A stretch of DNA of 64,000 bases from the NCBI GenBank assembly GCA_965153455.1, contig OZ234499.1:13946271-14010270 (forward strand), read 5' to 3'. Source of the DNA: Sphagnum compactum (taxonomy: Eukaryota > Bryophyta > Sphagnopsida > Sphagnales). Shown here in pieces: positions 42,702 to 55,849 of this stretch (positions within the stretch are counted from its first letter, which is position 1; each line of letters opens with the position of its first letter). The position numbers and the translations under genes are program-made. The notes under the pieces were generated by a model. It made no database searches, was not told the origin of the DNA, and saw only the letters and a list, made by a program, of their open reading frames with translations.

Positions 42702-44446
42702 CTTGGGAGGCAAAACCTCCCCCGGCCCCAAATAATGCAAATCACACATACCCAAATCAGAGCGACTTCTTGGCGAACTGGAAACCTCAAAAGGTCTACA
42801 TATTTATGAGTAAATTTTTTTCAAGGGTCGTTTCAAGAATTCAAAGCCATCAACGCTACAATGTTTCACAGCCACATCATTATTACGCCAGCCCCTAACA
42901 CAAATCCCACCGCGCCGACAACTTCTAGTTGTCAGGGGCCAGTACCAATTTTCCAGGGCTCCTGCCATATGTTTCCTGGGCCCTACTGTAAAGTAGGCCA
43001 AATATGTCAATATGTTGCAGCACCAACCGTGTCATACAAAAGTTGAAAATTGAGTTCATGTGCTGCATACATAGATTTCAACAACCAAGTGAAGAATAAC
43101 TTAATGGCAAATCCATTCTCAGTAAAATGTCATTGAATATGTTTGGTCAAAAATCAAGAAATCATAAAATGGTCGAGAGATCAAAAAATAAATTTCACTT
43201 GAAGTAGTCAAAAAATCAAAATTTTATTTATATGAATTTTTTGAATAAAGGAAAACCTTTGAGGTCACAGCACTTGAAGGGCTCTACCCAAAAAAAAGAT
43301 TTATGGGTTTTATTGATTTTCTTGGGGGAGGCAATAGATAATTTTAATAGCTACCTATGGGGGCAAAATGACCCAAAAAAACTTATTTTCAACAGAAGTA
43401 TGTTCTTTTGAAAATTAGGAGTAGTCCAATTTCGGTTGCACAAGAACATAGGGGTTAACATATTAGAAGCCTCCTTTCTCCCGCCAAATTATAAACCAAT
43501 CACAACTTTTTGAGCTCATGGCCAAATGTAGCTTTTCCTAAGCCATGTGGACCTAGGAAGGGCTCCATTAGACCATGAAACATTATCCACAATGTAATTA
43601 TTTTATATTTATTGTTCTTTTATCATCCATTCATATTTCTTTGACCTCTTCAACCTTCAACCTTTGTGTAATGTGAACTTATATCATCATATGTTTTTTC
43701 CTTCAGTCAAAGATTTTTTACTTCCATGGTCATGGGCTTCAATCTCTACTGTAAAGAGGGCCTAAGTTTCTCTTTCCATTAGCTTCTTGTGATTAGAACA
43801 CTAATGGAAGCCATTAACATATGACTTTTTTTCTTGCTCCATTGACAATCGGGTTCCATTGGAAAGCTGCAACTATGCAACTACTTTCAAAATATGTTTT
43901 TAAAACCAATGCTACTCACTTTCAGAACAAATTCTCATGGAAAAAATATAAATGTCACTTTGTGGTGAATGATACTTTAACTCAACTTTCAAAGCTAATG
44001 CATTTTGCATTTGGTCAATACTTGACTATTGGACTTATGAGGTGAGTCACGACTCACCACAAATAGATGGAAAAAAATAATGGAAAGTTGATGTGAGCAT
44101 AGATCCTGTCACCACGTCAGGCGTATGAAAAGATGAGACAACTAGACACAATATTGACCTACCTATTACATGTAGGTCATGAACAACACCAAATGGTAAA
44201 ATAAGTGAATAAACAACATTTTCTCAAAACAAGTTGGTGTTAGTCACCAGCCTCCACATTATAGATTGTGGCATATACTTGCTTCAACTTACACTGGATC
44301 TAAGCTTATATATCTTGGATTCTAGGAATTTCTTTATTGCATGTTTCACAACTAGATTGCTGAGAGCAAGTTTGTTGCAAGTTGCTAGCTCTTAGTGATT
44401 TTGTTTTTGCAGCTTCATCTTTGCAAACTCAATTGAAACTTTGGCC

Positions 44447-44677
44447 ATGGTGCGCATGAGATCACAAGGTTTAGGAGTGTCCTCATGGCTACTTATAGTA
44501 ATCACAATACTAGTGGTTTTGCAACTGTCCACTATGGTGGGTGTATCTGGTGCACGAATGTCACCCCAATTCCATGGAAATTGTTTGAAGGTGCTGAATA
44601 TAACCATTATTTCTTTGATGGTCAACTCATTTGTGCAATTCTTGTTCTATATGAAAGAACATTTTCGAACAACGTGA
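44447..44677 (+). CDS. Short ORF with signal-peptide-like start, unknown
   Basis: The ATG at 44447 sits in GGCCATGG, a good plant start context, downstream of a TTATATATC box near 44307. The start is basic, then WLLIVITILVVLQLSTMVG is a 19-residue hydrophobic core, then SGAR with a possible cleavage site. The 77-codon frame ends at 44677 without a known domain, so it may be a first exon, a decayed secreted-protein gene or chance. It lies within the part of copy I missing from copy II. No homology is recognised. Confidence 0.25.
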   Translation: MVRMRSQGLGVSSWLLIVITILVVLQLSTMVGVSGARMSPQFHGNCLKVLNITIISLMVNSFVQFLFYMKEHFRTT

Positions 44678-46110
44678 TCAAACTCCAACAAATTAGTAAT
44701 GATTTTTTTTTGCTAAGCTAGGAAGCAAATATCACAATATCCTCATCTTCTTTTTGATTTGAGGAAGCTCCACAATTCACCTAGTTCATCATACCCACAC
44801 CCAATCCTTCCATGTCACCCCAATTGTTGTATTCAATAGTAGGCTTGATTAAAATTCATATCCATTACTACTTGCATGTCAGATGAAGTATTTAGAAGCG
44901 ATTGGGTCAAATGAGTCTCACTACAGCATTGCATGAACTTTGAATTGTGGCAGGACCAAAACGACCTTTTTGAATGCTTGGTTGTCCGATTGCTTGTTGT
45001 CCCAACGCCGCCAGTGCCGATCACTTCCCCTTCGATTGATCCCCCTCCAGAACCAAATGGAAACTAGACAAGCCCAGGGAATCAGTGATGCATTGTGTGC
45101 CAGCAATGCTCTAGTCCTTGCACCAGAACTCATGGCAAAACAATTACACCCATTGCAATATTTAGTGTGGGGGTGAAACATGACATTTGGCTTGGTCACA
45201 GTGTTAATACACATATGTGACTCAAAACAAAGGTTCATAATTAATATATCAAAATGGAGGTTCACAGCCATACACACATATTAGTTTCTATATATCCATT
45301 CTATATTAATTCATTGTGCACATGATAGGCCAAACATTATGAAGAGAATTTGTCCAACTAATCTTCCAAGCATATATATTTAACTTATGTTTTGATCACA
45401 TTAATTAGTATGATATGTGTAATTGGATGCTGAAAATAAGTCAATGATCTTAGCAACATAAATTTATCTTTGGTATAAGGTGAAAGCATGATAAAATAAA
45501 CACAAATAAGTGAACATGTATTGAAAAAAATGGGGTTTTTAAATAAAACATAGAAATAGATGATTTCATGAAAATAATACATTTTTTTTGGGATAAATTC
45601 TTTCTTAACCACTGTCAGCACTGAATTCTAAAGTTTGATTGATATAATTATGTTTTTTCATAGTATGTGAAAATACTTGAATTTCTTGGCAAGTAGTTTT
45701 TCTTGGGAGTACATGCCAATATTGATTTGTTGAATACTTTAGTGTAATTTCTCATGTCCATGAAGGATATTTTGATTGCTAAAATCATTCAACCTAAGAA
45801 AAATGATGTTGTTTTTGTGGATACTTTTGCAAAAAAAATTCAAGTTCAAATGATTTGAAATCTTTTTTAAAAAATACTAGAGAGAGGTTGGAAGTGCCAA
45901 TAAGGAAATATAGAGGTCCCAATGGGTCTAAAATAGTAAATGAGCAAAAGAGGGGCAAAAAACTCTTTTTTTTCAACTTACAAAATAAATTATTTAAAAC
46001 TTATTTTACTTGCACCCATCATGGATTTTTTTGTTTGAATAGTTGAATACCATTGTACCTTGGCAAAATGTGGTGTGGAACATATATTCCCATAGGTTCT
46101 TTGTCTACAC

Positions 46111-46595
46111 ATAGATACATCCTTTCCTGGTACCACCATGGCAGTGGGTGCAAATGCTCATAGCAAGGGCATTAATATCGGACTTTCTCCATGAGCTTAC
46201 TTTCAATGCAATATCGTACCATTTAATCAAACAATGTGCCATTTATGTGTATAAAGTAATTCACTGCAATTTTTAGCAAAATCATGTTGGATCCCAGTGA
46301 ATCCTATAAACATAAGCTTGACCGACATACAATTGACCAACTATCTTCTTGTGGGAAAGTCACATAGGAGTGAAAATGAGATATTTACTAGCAAGGAAAT
46401 TAAGGCCGGGATTGGTTCAGTGGAACAATCTATCTATGAAGGAAGGTAGTTTGTTTTGTTTTGTAGTTATGAGATCCACCGAACTGGGATGCTTCAGATC
46501 GTGTTCTTGGTGTCTTTGGAAGGCTCTCAATGAGAAAGGGTGCATATGCTTTGTTCCATGGCGCTTGGAGTTGCGTTGCAAAAGTTCTGGAATAT
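46111..46595. other. Intergenic DNA, nothing recognised
   Basis: No structural feature is seen. The 90-codon opening at 46349-46621 runs into the inverted fragment that follows and has no motif. Confidence 0.3.
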
Positions 46596-46835
46596 TGAAT
46601 GATTTCTTTACTGAAATTTAAATTAAATTGTAGCTGAGAATTTCAGAGGAATTGGAATGTGCGTTTGGTGTTGTTGGAAAGATCTTGGTGAGTAAGATTT
46701 AATGGAATTTATTTGGTAAGATTTGGATTTAGAATGTGGGAGATATTGATTTTTAAGCGATTTCTGCCACTGAAAATTCAAATCAATTCCAAAAAACCAG
46801 GTTTTGGAAGGAAAAATCAGTTGAGGACATGGTAA
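46596..46835 (-). repeat. Inverted fragment of the copy I internal repeat
   Basis: Read on the minus strand, CTGATTTTTCCTTCCAAAAC, a TTTTCAGTG piece, CAATATCTC, CCAAGATCTTTCCAACAACA and CATTCCAATTCCTCT follow the order of 42380-42600. This is a third, inverted copy of the ~540-bp internal unit. Confidence 0.6.
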
Positions 46836-49059
46836 CACTTGGGCCAACAAGCACAGGCCACACTAGTGTAGATGAAGTATAGACCAAATCATGTCAATTT
46901 ACAAATATATGCCATAAAACAACTTTATATGTCTTGCATTTTAGTGGGTGGAACCTTAGTGGTCAATAAAAGATTGTTTATTTGTACAAAGCATTGGGTG
47001 GTGACATAGAATTGTATGTTGCTTGATAATGTTGTTCATGCCAATTAGGTTCTCATTCTAGATTTCTTTTGAAGTATTATGCCTCACATCATATGACATG
47101 ACATTTCTTGTCCATCCATTATGCCATTATCAACAAAGGACAATCCTCTTGATTTGTGCAAATCTATTGATTGAAGGTAAAGTTTTCCATCGGAGAAGGG
47201 AACATTTCTTCCCACACTTTGATAGTACAAAATTTAACTCTAAATAATATGCATGATTGAAACCATATGTTACAGTAACATATATCTTTTCATGTTTAAA
47301 AATTTGTTTTGTAAAAGTTATATGTTTGCTTGTACAAAGGCTATGGAGCATGTCAAAAATGCAAACATACATCTCAAATATTATTCAAGGAACAAATTAT
47401 TAATCATAATTATTACTATTTTCAATTTTGTGATGTTGTTACATTGGCCATCATCCACAAGGAGAAAAGTATTTGAATCTTTTTATGTTGTGGTGATTTG
47501 TTTGAAAATGTATGGAAACAAGGTGATTTTATTTTTTAATTCCAATTTACAAAAATATTGAAGAAAAGATAATATCAAAATGAATTTTGAGAAACAATTT
47601 TGCATAATTTCGTCACAAAAGGATGGTGCAACTTTACTCCTTTTGTGTCTACAACAATGTTAAGAGATTTGTCTCATATAGGCTAGGCACATGCACAACT
47701 GAAAAGGGCAAATTGGGGGCTAGAGCAACAACCTCCCCTTTTGCCCCTTGTTGAAGCCCTGGGTGTGGATGTGGAGAACCACAACCTAGGCTGCGACAGC
47801 CGTTGCAGCGAAGCCCCAAATTTAAAAAGTACAACAATAGGGTAAAAACAAGTATTTATTATAAAATTTTACCACAGCAAAAAAACAATTATCAACTATG
47901 TAGGATATTAATTGAAACTTTTTAGAAGGTAAACTCATTTTTGTTTTCCAACACTTGGACTCCAGCAACTCTTGGTAAATTCATATGTATTTAAGATTAA
48001 AGTTACTTTTATCAATTTTTGGAAAAAATTACTCTTTGTGTATGTGTACACATTAAGGTTGTTTTTGAAATGATTTTTTGGTAAACTATCTTGAATTTAT
48101 TTTTATATGATGTAAAATATAAATGTTTTTTTAATATATTAAAAAATTACAATCTTTGTACATGTACATGTTAGATATGTTTTTAATTTTAAAAATAGAC
48201 ATTACATGGAAGATGATTGGTACCTCAAACTTTAAGAATAAATCCTTCAATTTAACCAATCTCCACCTCTTATGACAGTTATTTCTCAAAACCTTAACAC
48301 GATCAAAATAAAATAAAATACCAATAACACAATGTCAATTGTCATTGAATTCAATGCAAACACCAACTATGAAATTCAAATATGAATAATTAAAACTTGT
48401 TGCAAGCTCTACATTCACAAAATTAAAAAAAACACAAAATATTAAAAGCTCAAAAAATCAAAGAGCTCAAAATGTTAAAACCCAATCAACAAACTAAACC
48501 TTAAAACTGAGTATTTTGTAGAAAAATAAAACCCTAATATGATAAAAATGGGTTTAATATTTACCCCTCATAAATGAATAAAGTTTTTAAAAACTCAGTA
48601 TTCACCTCTGCCTAAACTTGCAACGGTTGAGACTGCCAACATGTGCTCCAAAAAGGATGTGCCACTTTTTGCTCTTATCTTCTTATTTGGGGGCAAAGCA
48701 GGGGCTTCAGGGGGGCTTAGATGTGCATGTGCCAAGGCCAATAGACTTGTTTGATCCATCTGATGGAAACGCAATGAGTTAGCATGCACATATATGGCTA
48801 TAGTCACTAATTTCAGTCCTCAATTGTATGAAATATGTTGTCTAATTTCTTGGTTTCGCTATATCATTTTATTTGAAATTAGATTATGGTGATTTTATTA
48901 TTTTCATGACATAGGCATTCATACCAATAAATGTTCAGATGTGCACACACATTTAAAATAAATTAAATAACTAGTTCCGTCAGGCTACCCTGGTCTAGAA
49001 TGTTTAAGTAAAAATGTACTCAACATGTTCCAACGAATGTTGGCTGGGTCTGGTTTTGC
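46836..49059. other. Intergenic DNA, nothing recognised
   Basis: AT-rich with a few less AT-rich patches (47690-47815, 48590-48770). Openings of 60-100 codons occur but none has a motif or conserved pattern. Confidence 0.3.
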
Positions 49060-52000
49060 TTCCTAGTTTGGTTACTGGTCATCTGGAACACTGGTTAAAA
49101 ATTTGGAAAATATTTTGTTAAAACCGAAAGATGAGAAGGCCACAATTTATATGCAACCTGTGAGAAGGCACCATATTCACTCAATCGGGTCCCTAATTTT
49201 TTGTCTTTTGAGGTGAAAGGGGGGCCGGCGCGGCGGGGGGGGGGGAGGGGGGGGCTTTCAATTTTCACTTTGTTCCCCTAACTATGTTCCCAATAAATTC
49301 TCATCAATTTCCAATATCTTCCCAAGTTCCCAATGTGTTCCCCAAAACATTCCCAATAGCACCAGACTTTTATTGTATATGCTTTGGCAAATGTTGTCCT
49401 CCTTTCAAGTATAGAGGTGGGCCAAAAGGGAGGAACTCCATACTTTAAAATTAAAACCTCTTATTTTGGGGAGCCTCCATAGTTTCAGTTTTTTTATGAT
49501 GATGGGTCAATTAAATTGGCTCATTGCAAGGAAAACAAAGAAAGTGCACTTTTGGAGTCACCCCACACTAATTAGAAATCACACTATGTACCCCAATCAG
49601 AGCAACTTCTGGGGCAAACTTGAGCCGGACATCAAAATATGTTAGGGTGGTCCAATGGAAACACGTCTGAAGCCAGTGCCCCAAAAATGCAACTTCCCGA
49701 CTGAACACCCTTCCTTCCACATTTTAAGCTACAATTTCCTGCAGCATGCTAAAAATTCACATAAGTCAATAAACAAAAAAACTGGCATGATCTTATGATA
49801 ATGTAAAAGCCAAACTTGAACTGGACACGTTTTTTTGTTTGGTGGTGAGTAAATGGCGAAATACTTTTTCAAATAAAATCTGCTGAATATGTCCCTTTTT
49901 CATAGCCAGTCTATAGCCAAATTTGGCTAATTCTCCTTGCGGATCATCACCAATGTGGCAACATCTCAAAATTGGAAAAAAAAACACTAGAACAGGGTCT
50001 TCATTTTTATGACTATTATTTTTCCAAGGGCTGCTTCAAGAATTCAGAGCCATATCAACACTACAACTCACATACCCCAAACAGAGTGACTTCTTTGGCT
50101 AACTGGCACCAATATCCAAATATTTTGATGGTTGAATGGAAAGTACTCTGAAGCCATTGCCCAGGAACACACCTCCCCTAATGAACCTCCTTGCTTCTGC
50201 ATTACCTATGAGCAATAGTTTCCATGCAACACCGTAAAATGTTTACATAAATAATTAAATAAACAATGAGAATAGGACAGTCAAACCTCAATAGGATCTT
50301 CATGTTTATGCATATTTATGGTTTTTTTTCCTTTTTAAAAGGGGCTCTTTCAAGAATTCAAGGACATAACAACACTACAAAGTTTCACCGTCGCGCATCA
50401 TTCTTGCGTACTGTAGTTAGACTTGGGCCCTAATGCAATTCCCAAGAGTCCATTTTATACTGTATATTCAGCATTTTATACTGAGATTCAGTAAAATTTC
50501 TTTAGTTTACATATACCACCACTAAAAGAGGGGTTGGGGGGTGAAAGGAGGCCCAAAGACAGGGTGAAGACAGGATGACTTTAGGGATATATCTCTAATA
50601 TGTCAAAACGTTCCACCACCAACTGTGTCATGCAAATGTTGAAAATTGAGTTCATGTGCTCTGTTACATAGATTGCAACAATGAATTGAAGAATAACCAC
50701 TTCATTATTAAGTATTGTAGTTATGCCTGGGCCCTAACACAGAACCCCCTGGGCTGAGAACTTCTAGTAATCGGCCAGTACCAATTTTTCAGTGCTCGTG
50801 CGACTGATTCCTGGGCCTACTGTAAAGTATGCCAAATATGTCAAAATGTTGCACCACCAACTGTGTCATACAAAAGTTGAAAATTGAGTTCATGTGCTGC
50901 ATACATAGGCTACATACACTTTTGTTTTAATGTGAGGAAGCTCCACAATTTGTGTAACTCATCTTAGCCACACCCAATCCTTGCATGTCACCTCAATTGT
51001 TTTATCGAGCAATAGGCTTGATAAAAATTTGTGTCCATTACTCCTTGCATGTCACCTCCTTTGTATAATGTTTTTATATGAAATATTTATAAGTGATTGG
51101 GCCAAATAAGTCTCACAATATCATTGTATGAACTTTGAATTGTGGTAGGACCACAATGACCTCTTTGAATGCTTCGTTGTCTCATCATGTAAATTACAAG
51201 ACCGACCAACACCACCAGTTCCAAAGGATAGCCCTCTGACACCAAATGAAGGCCCTCCATCAAAAAAGTAAAAGCAAGGGTGGGGGGCTCCAATGATGCA
51301 TCATTAGGTGGGAATGTTTTAGTCCTTGCACCAAAGCTCATGACAAAACAACTACAACCCTTCAAATATTTAGTGTGGGATGAGACCTTACACTTGGTTT
51401 GGTCCACATAACTAATATGTGTATGTGGCTCAAAATAAAGGTTCATAATGAATATATCAAAATGAAGGTTCACTATCACACACATTAATTAGTTTTAAAA
51501 TATCATGTATTATATTATATGTTCATTGTGCACACCTTGTAAACATAACTAATTAGGTCCAAGCATATATGTTTAATGTGTTTAGACTAGAGTAATTATC
51601 ATCACATGTGTTGACTTTTGGACGTTGAAAATAAATCATGTTTGTAGCAATGTAAATCCACCTTTGGTTTGGTATCATGGATTTATTGATGTCTTAATGG
51701 TTGAATATTGTAGTATTTTTGCATCATTGTCACAAATTATATTATTTTTAAAAACTCAATGAAATTTTTATAAAAAAAATTAGCTCAAAAAACAAAGAAG
51801 AAATTTTGGTAAAGGAAAATGATAAATCATTTCGAATATTTCATTTTCAATCTTCAATCTTCAAGGTTAATTAATTATTGGGCATACATGTTGAAATTGC
51901 CTCTCTACTCTATTTTGTTATATGATTTGGAAAAGGTTTCCAATTTCAATTGTTGGAATAGGGTTAACTTCTTGCCACAATCTAACGTTTACAAGTAGCA

Positions 52001-53900
52001 CATTGATAGAATTGAATAGTGAAATCATCACCATTTGACTTCATATTGCATTTTGAAAACATAGGAAGAAGGGAAGTGGTGTGGATTAGAAAGACCTTAA
52101 CTAAAAAATTGATCACACAATTTATAAAGATTTCATGATCAAGGTTTACTATTGTAATTTTTTTTTGAAATTATTGAACTTTCCACCACTTGAGCTACCC
52201 TTAAAAAATTAACTTTTGTTTATGTAACATTCTTCAACTATAATCAAATTTGGTTAGATGTTTTCAAAAGAGGAATTAGGGATCAAAGCATAAAGAAAAT
52301 GAGAATATATATACAAGAGGAAAACTCAACAAAAGACATGCCATTTGAAAGGTAGATATCCAAATATTTATAATACTATGTATAAATCAAAGATTTCTTT
52401 TTTTAATTTCAAATTATGTGCAATCCAAGAGAAAAGGAAAGAGCAGACATCCACACATTCGAACATTATAAGTAAATATGTAATGGATGGTGACAACATT
52501 TGTGTATTAACTAGATGAGCTTGGAGGTAGTTTAGTAATATTTAAGGCTTCAATGCAATATGTGAATTATTGAATTTTGAGGAATTGTCATTATTGAAAG
52601 TCTAATAAAAACCACGAGAAATTGAAGGCATCCTCTTTGTACTCTAGGAAAGCCTTCGATGTACAACTTTTTTTAAACAATATTCTTATATATCCTAAGT
52701 AGCGATCATTGATAGGAAGATGTAAAAAAAACAACCATCGTCCTTCAAAAGATTTAGCCAAATCTTACTCTAAACTAATATGAAGTTGAAATGTTTGAAT
52801 CAACATTTTATATTTATGTCTACACACTAAAAATCAACTACATGAATTTGGCATGTTATATTTTTTTCTCACTTAAACATCAATGGGAACCTTTCATAAC
52901 CATTTGGTTTCTAAATTCTTAGTTTTTAGTTCCACTTTTTGGTGAAATCTTGCCTTTAATAAATTCAAAGATTACATAAAGTAAATCATATTAATTCCAA
53001 AGGCCATGGAAAATTTTTAAGCAATAATTTTTTGTTTTGTTTTAGTTTTGAGTGGTAGACAAATTAGTCACATTATTAACTAGATATCGTACTAATCATT
53101 TACTGATTACTAAAACAATGTTTGAATTTTGAACTCTTTGTTTATAAATATAGAATAAGGAAGGGCAAGATATTTTGATTTTTTTGAAACTTTTGGTACA
53201 TTGTTACATTTTTTGGGGTTGAAACATTGAAGAGAATGAAGTATATATAGTATGTTCTTGTGCTTTTGAATTTATGCGGCGCTTTTGATTTTGCATAATA
53301 TACATAGAAATACACATATAGAGAAGGAAATGTAAGAAATGTCATCAAACCTATATGAACTTAGGATCTAAATGAGTGATGAACCAATAATTGTTTAACT
53401 TCATTCAAAAATGAACCTAAATATAGTACATAATAAAGGAGATAGATAAAATTTGTTTTTTTCAAAAACCATAAAATAGTTCAACTACATATGAAGGAAC
53501 TTACTTTCTTACTAGCCACAATTTTGCACCCAAAGAAGGAAACCAAACATTATGAGCTCAAAGAGGAGGAATTCTTATGTATAACACATTACTGGAATTT
53601 TCAAGCTTGGCATCAAACAATAGTTTTGATTAGGCTCATAGTTTAGGCAAATGTGAAAATAATGAAAGAGAAACATTACTCAACTCCAACTTTTGAAATA
53701 TGATCCTGACAATTTTCATATTGTTAAATTATTTTGTGTTTGTTACACATTTGCCAAAGTTGAATACAAACATAACAAACCAAACAAATGATGCCATAGA
53801 ACATAATTGTGACACAAAAAAATACATGCAAAAAAAGAGAAATACTCAAAGTGTGATAGAACATGACGTGAAACATATATTCCCGTTGGTTCTTTGTCTT
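49060..53900 (+). repeat. Duplicated block, copy II
   Basis: Same order as copy I but with a local expansion: the segment CTTCAAGAATTCAGAGCCAT with ACACTACAA occurs at about 50031 and again at about 50348, against one copy near 42830 in copy I. Copy II lacks the 1.66-kb segment with the signal-peptide-like ORF. The minus-strand openings at 44921-45277 and 51087-51485 are sister sequences of this duplication and I do not call them genes. Past 51700 the block is AT-rich and the match becomes patchy until 53870. Confidence 0.55.
49216..49256 (+). repeat. G-rich tract with G4-forming pattern
   Basis: From 49219 the plus strand holds runs of about 6, 12 and 8 or more G separated by CCGGCGCGGC and A. 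This easily satisfies a four-tract G-quadruplex pattern. It lies in copy II at the point matching the GGGTGGGGGGAGGAG stretch of copy I (41469-41484). Confidence 0.75.
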
Positions 53901-53945
53901 GGTAATGAAATAGTCCCTAGATGGAAAATCATAATAGTCACATAA

Positions 53946-55130
53946 CCATATTTGTTAGTTAGAGTATTGTGTGTTGCAAGTATTTTTTATAGAATAAGGT
54001 TGTTCTCTATGTAAAAATGTTGTTAAATGGAAATTGTTGTAACTAACACACAATTCTAGCTCACAAGGTTTTTGGGGAAGAATAATTGAACAACTTTAAG
54101 GGCTTACCTTGAAGGTCTTTAGAACATGTTTGTGATTCTAACAATCTATAGGAGAATTTAGGTTATAATGTTAATGTATTAGTTGGACCTTGCTAATCAT
54201 AGCTAATCATGAGTTGATTTCTAATGCAAACTTTGACAAATATGAGAGTAGGGATAAAAAAAAACCCTAATACAAAGTGGATGGAAGGAAATGATGAAAA
54301 TCTTTTTAAAAACATAAAAGGGATGAATCTAATAATGGCATTGGAGACTTAAATTTAATGAGCTTAAATGAGATGGGTTATGGTTTTCATCTGATGCCAA
54401 AGGTTGGGTTTTAGCAATTTGGGGGTGCCAAGCGACAAGTATCCATCATTATACACATGGTAGAAGCAATGCTTTTGTTTTGTAAAATTAGAAGTAGCAA
54501 AAATGGCCTTCTAAAAACATGTCACATAATCATATTTGTTAGTTGGAGAATTGTGTGCAATTTTCAAAGACCATCACATCATGGGCTTATGTTCATTTAT
54601 AATGCATGTGCATTGCCCATAGATATTGACATGATGTAAATGCATTTTCAAATTTTCATCCATAAATAAGATGAATGTATCTAATCATCCATCTATAAAC
54701 ATTCATCCAAAAATTTATCTAATAGCACCTCAAATATAGGTCAAACTTTGCACATTATAAGGGGAATATTCTTTTCATGTTCCAAGTTCTAGTTCTAAGT
54801 TCCATGCTCAAGATCCATGCTCATGCACAAGCTTTACTCCTGGCACTCCTACACCTCATGATCTACTTAGGTTTGGTTAATGATAAATTTTGCCTGGTGC
54901 TTTACGAAAGGTAAAGCCCATGGGTGGGGGACATTCCCAAAATATGGCACCGGATTCAATTGTTGCCTCATCCTAGGCCCCTTATTTTGAGAAAGCCCCC
55001 GCTCCAGGGCTTTACCCTACACATAATTTGGACTATGCGTGTAATGAATACCATAGGATGTAGGCTGGCTCAACAATAAGTTGTCTAATAATTACTTTAC
55101 TTTTGTCATTTAGGTTCGGCAAGTTGTAAT
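53946..55130. other. Intergenic DNA with one short inverted repeat
   Basis: No gene is seen. GGTAAAGCCC near 54910 and GGGCTTTACC near 55006 form a perfect 10-nt inverted pair about 95 bases apart in a GC-richer patch. Confidence 0.35.
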
Positions 55131-55300
55131 TGTCGTGACGTGTAGTGTCATGATGTTCGGTGTCGTAAGGGTGTAAATCCATAGTAAACTCTATTGAACA
55201 AAAAGATTAAAATCAGTCAAAGGTAGAAACTAATCAACCAAAAAAAGATGCATGCACATATATATACAATGCACAAGAGAAGGCTGAGATGAAATTCTCA
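55131..55300 (-). mobile_element. Truncated tandem LTR of element C
   Basis: About 170 bp match 55620-55791 with few changes (GTCGTAAGGGTGTAAATCC, CATAGTAAACTCTA, ATGAAATTCTCA). It directly abuts the complete LTR at 55301, head to tail, and is cut on its left side. Confidence 0.7.
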
Positions 55301-55791
55301 TGTATCTAAATTGAAAAGAAGGAAAGAAAACGTAATGTATGTAAACGGTGACCATGTAATAGTCACCGTGAACATCTAGAAATCCAGTTTAACTATGGAG
55401 GAAATTCTCCCTGACAAAGGAATTTTAGAAAAACTAACAAAAGAAGGGAAGAGCTTGGCCTTTTATACAACCGTCAACAAGCTGAAACCCTAAACAAGCC
55501 ATAACCCTAAAACACCTAATAGCATATAGTAACCTAAGAGCATACATTAACCCTAAAAGGCATGATTGGCATGCCCGTAATCGGCTGTCATGTATGAAGC
55601 CATGCATACAGGCATGACAGTTGTCTTGATGTGTAGTGTCGTGACGTTTGATGTCGTAAGGGTGTAAATCCATAGTAAACTCTACTGAACAAAAAGACTA
55701 AAACCAGTCAAAGGTAGAAAATAATCAACCAAAAAGATATGCACACACATATATATACAATGCACAAGAAGAGGCTGAGATGAAATTCTCA
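55301..55791 (-). mobile_element. LTR of element C (3' side)
   Basis: On the minus strand it starts TGAGAATTTCATC next to a G-run polypurine tract (GGTTTGGGGGGGGG, complement of about 55797-55810) and ends TTTAGATACA, 491 bp. A TATA box TTGTATAAAAGG lies at about 55459-55470 on the minus strand, fitting an LTR promoter. Boundaries may be off by a few bases because GATACATGAG occurs at both ends. Confidence 0.7.
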
Positions 55792-55849
55792 TGTATCCCC
55801 CCCCCAAACCTGAGTCGGGAAAAGCGTGCCATGGTCTAAGTCAAAATCA

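Larger units (their letters stand above)
41340..46110 (+). repeat. Duplicated block, copy I
   Basis: Pieces match copy II (49060-53900) in the same order and strand: 41395-41660 with 49130-49405 (TTCCCAATAGCACC, TTGTCCTCC/TTTTCA); 42615-43090 with 49460-49610 and 50000-50915 (GGGAGCCTCCATAGTTTCAG, CATACAAAAGTTGAAAATTG); 44745-45520 with 50925-51680 (GAGGAAGCTCCACAATT); and 46075-46105 with 53870-53900 (CATATATTCCCRTTGGTTC-like). Copy I holds about 1.66 kb (43090-44740) that copy II lacks. Inside copy I, 41705-42060 is repeated at 42245-42600 (period about 540 bp). No transposon protein is recognised. It could be an old non-autonomous element or a segmental duplication. Confidence 0.6.

Noticed and set aside
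44921-45277. Minus-strand ORF with a sister at 51087-51485
   Set aside because: The two are similar only because they lie in the duplicated blocks; the reading frames are not preserved along their length and no motif is present.
46349-46621. 90-codon ORF
   Set aside because: It runs into the inverted repeat fragment and has no motif.
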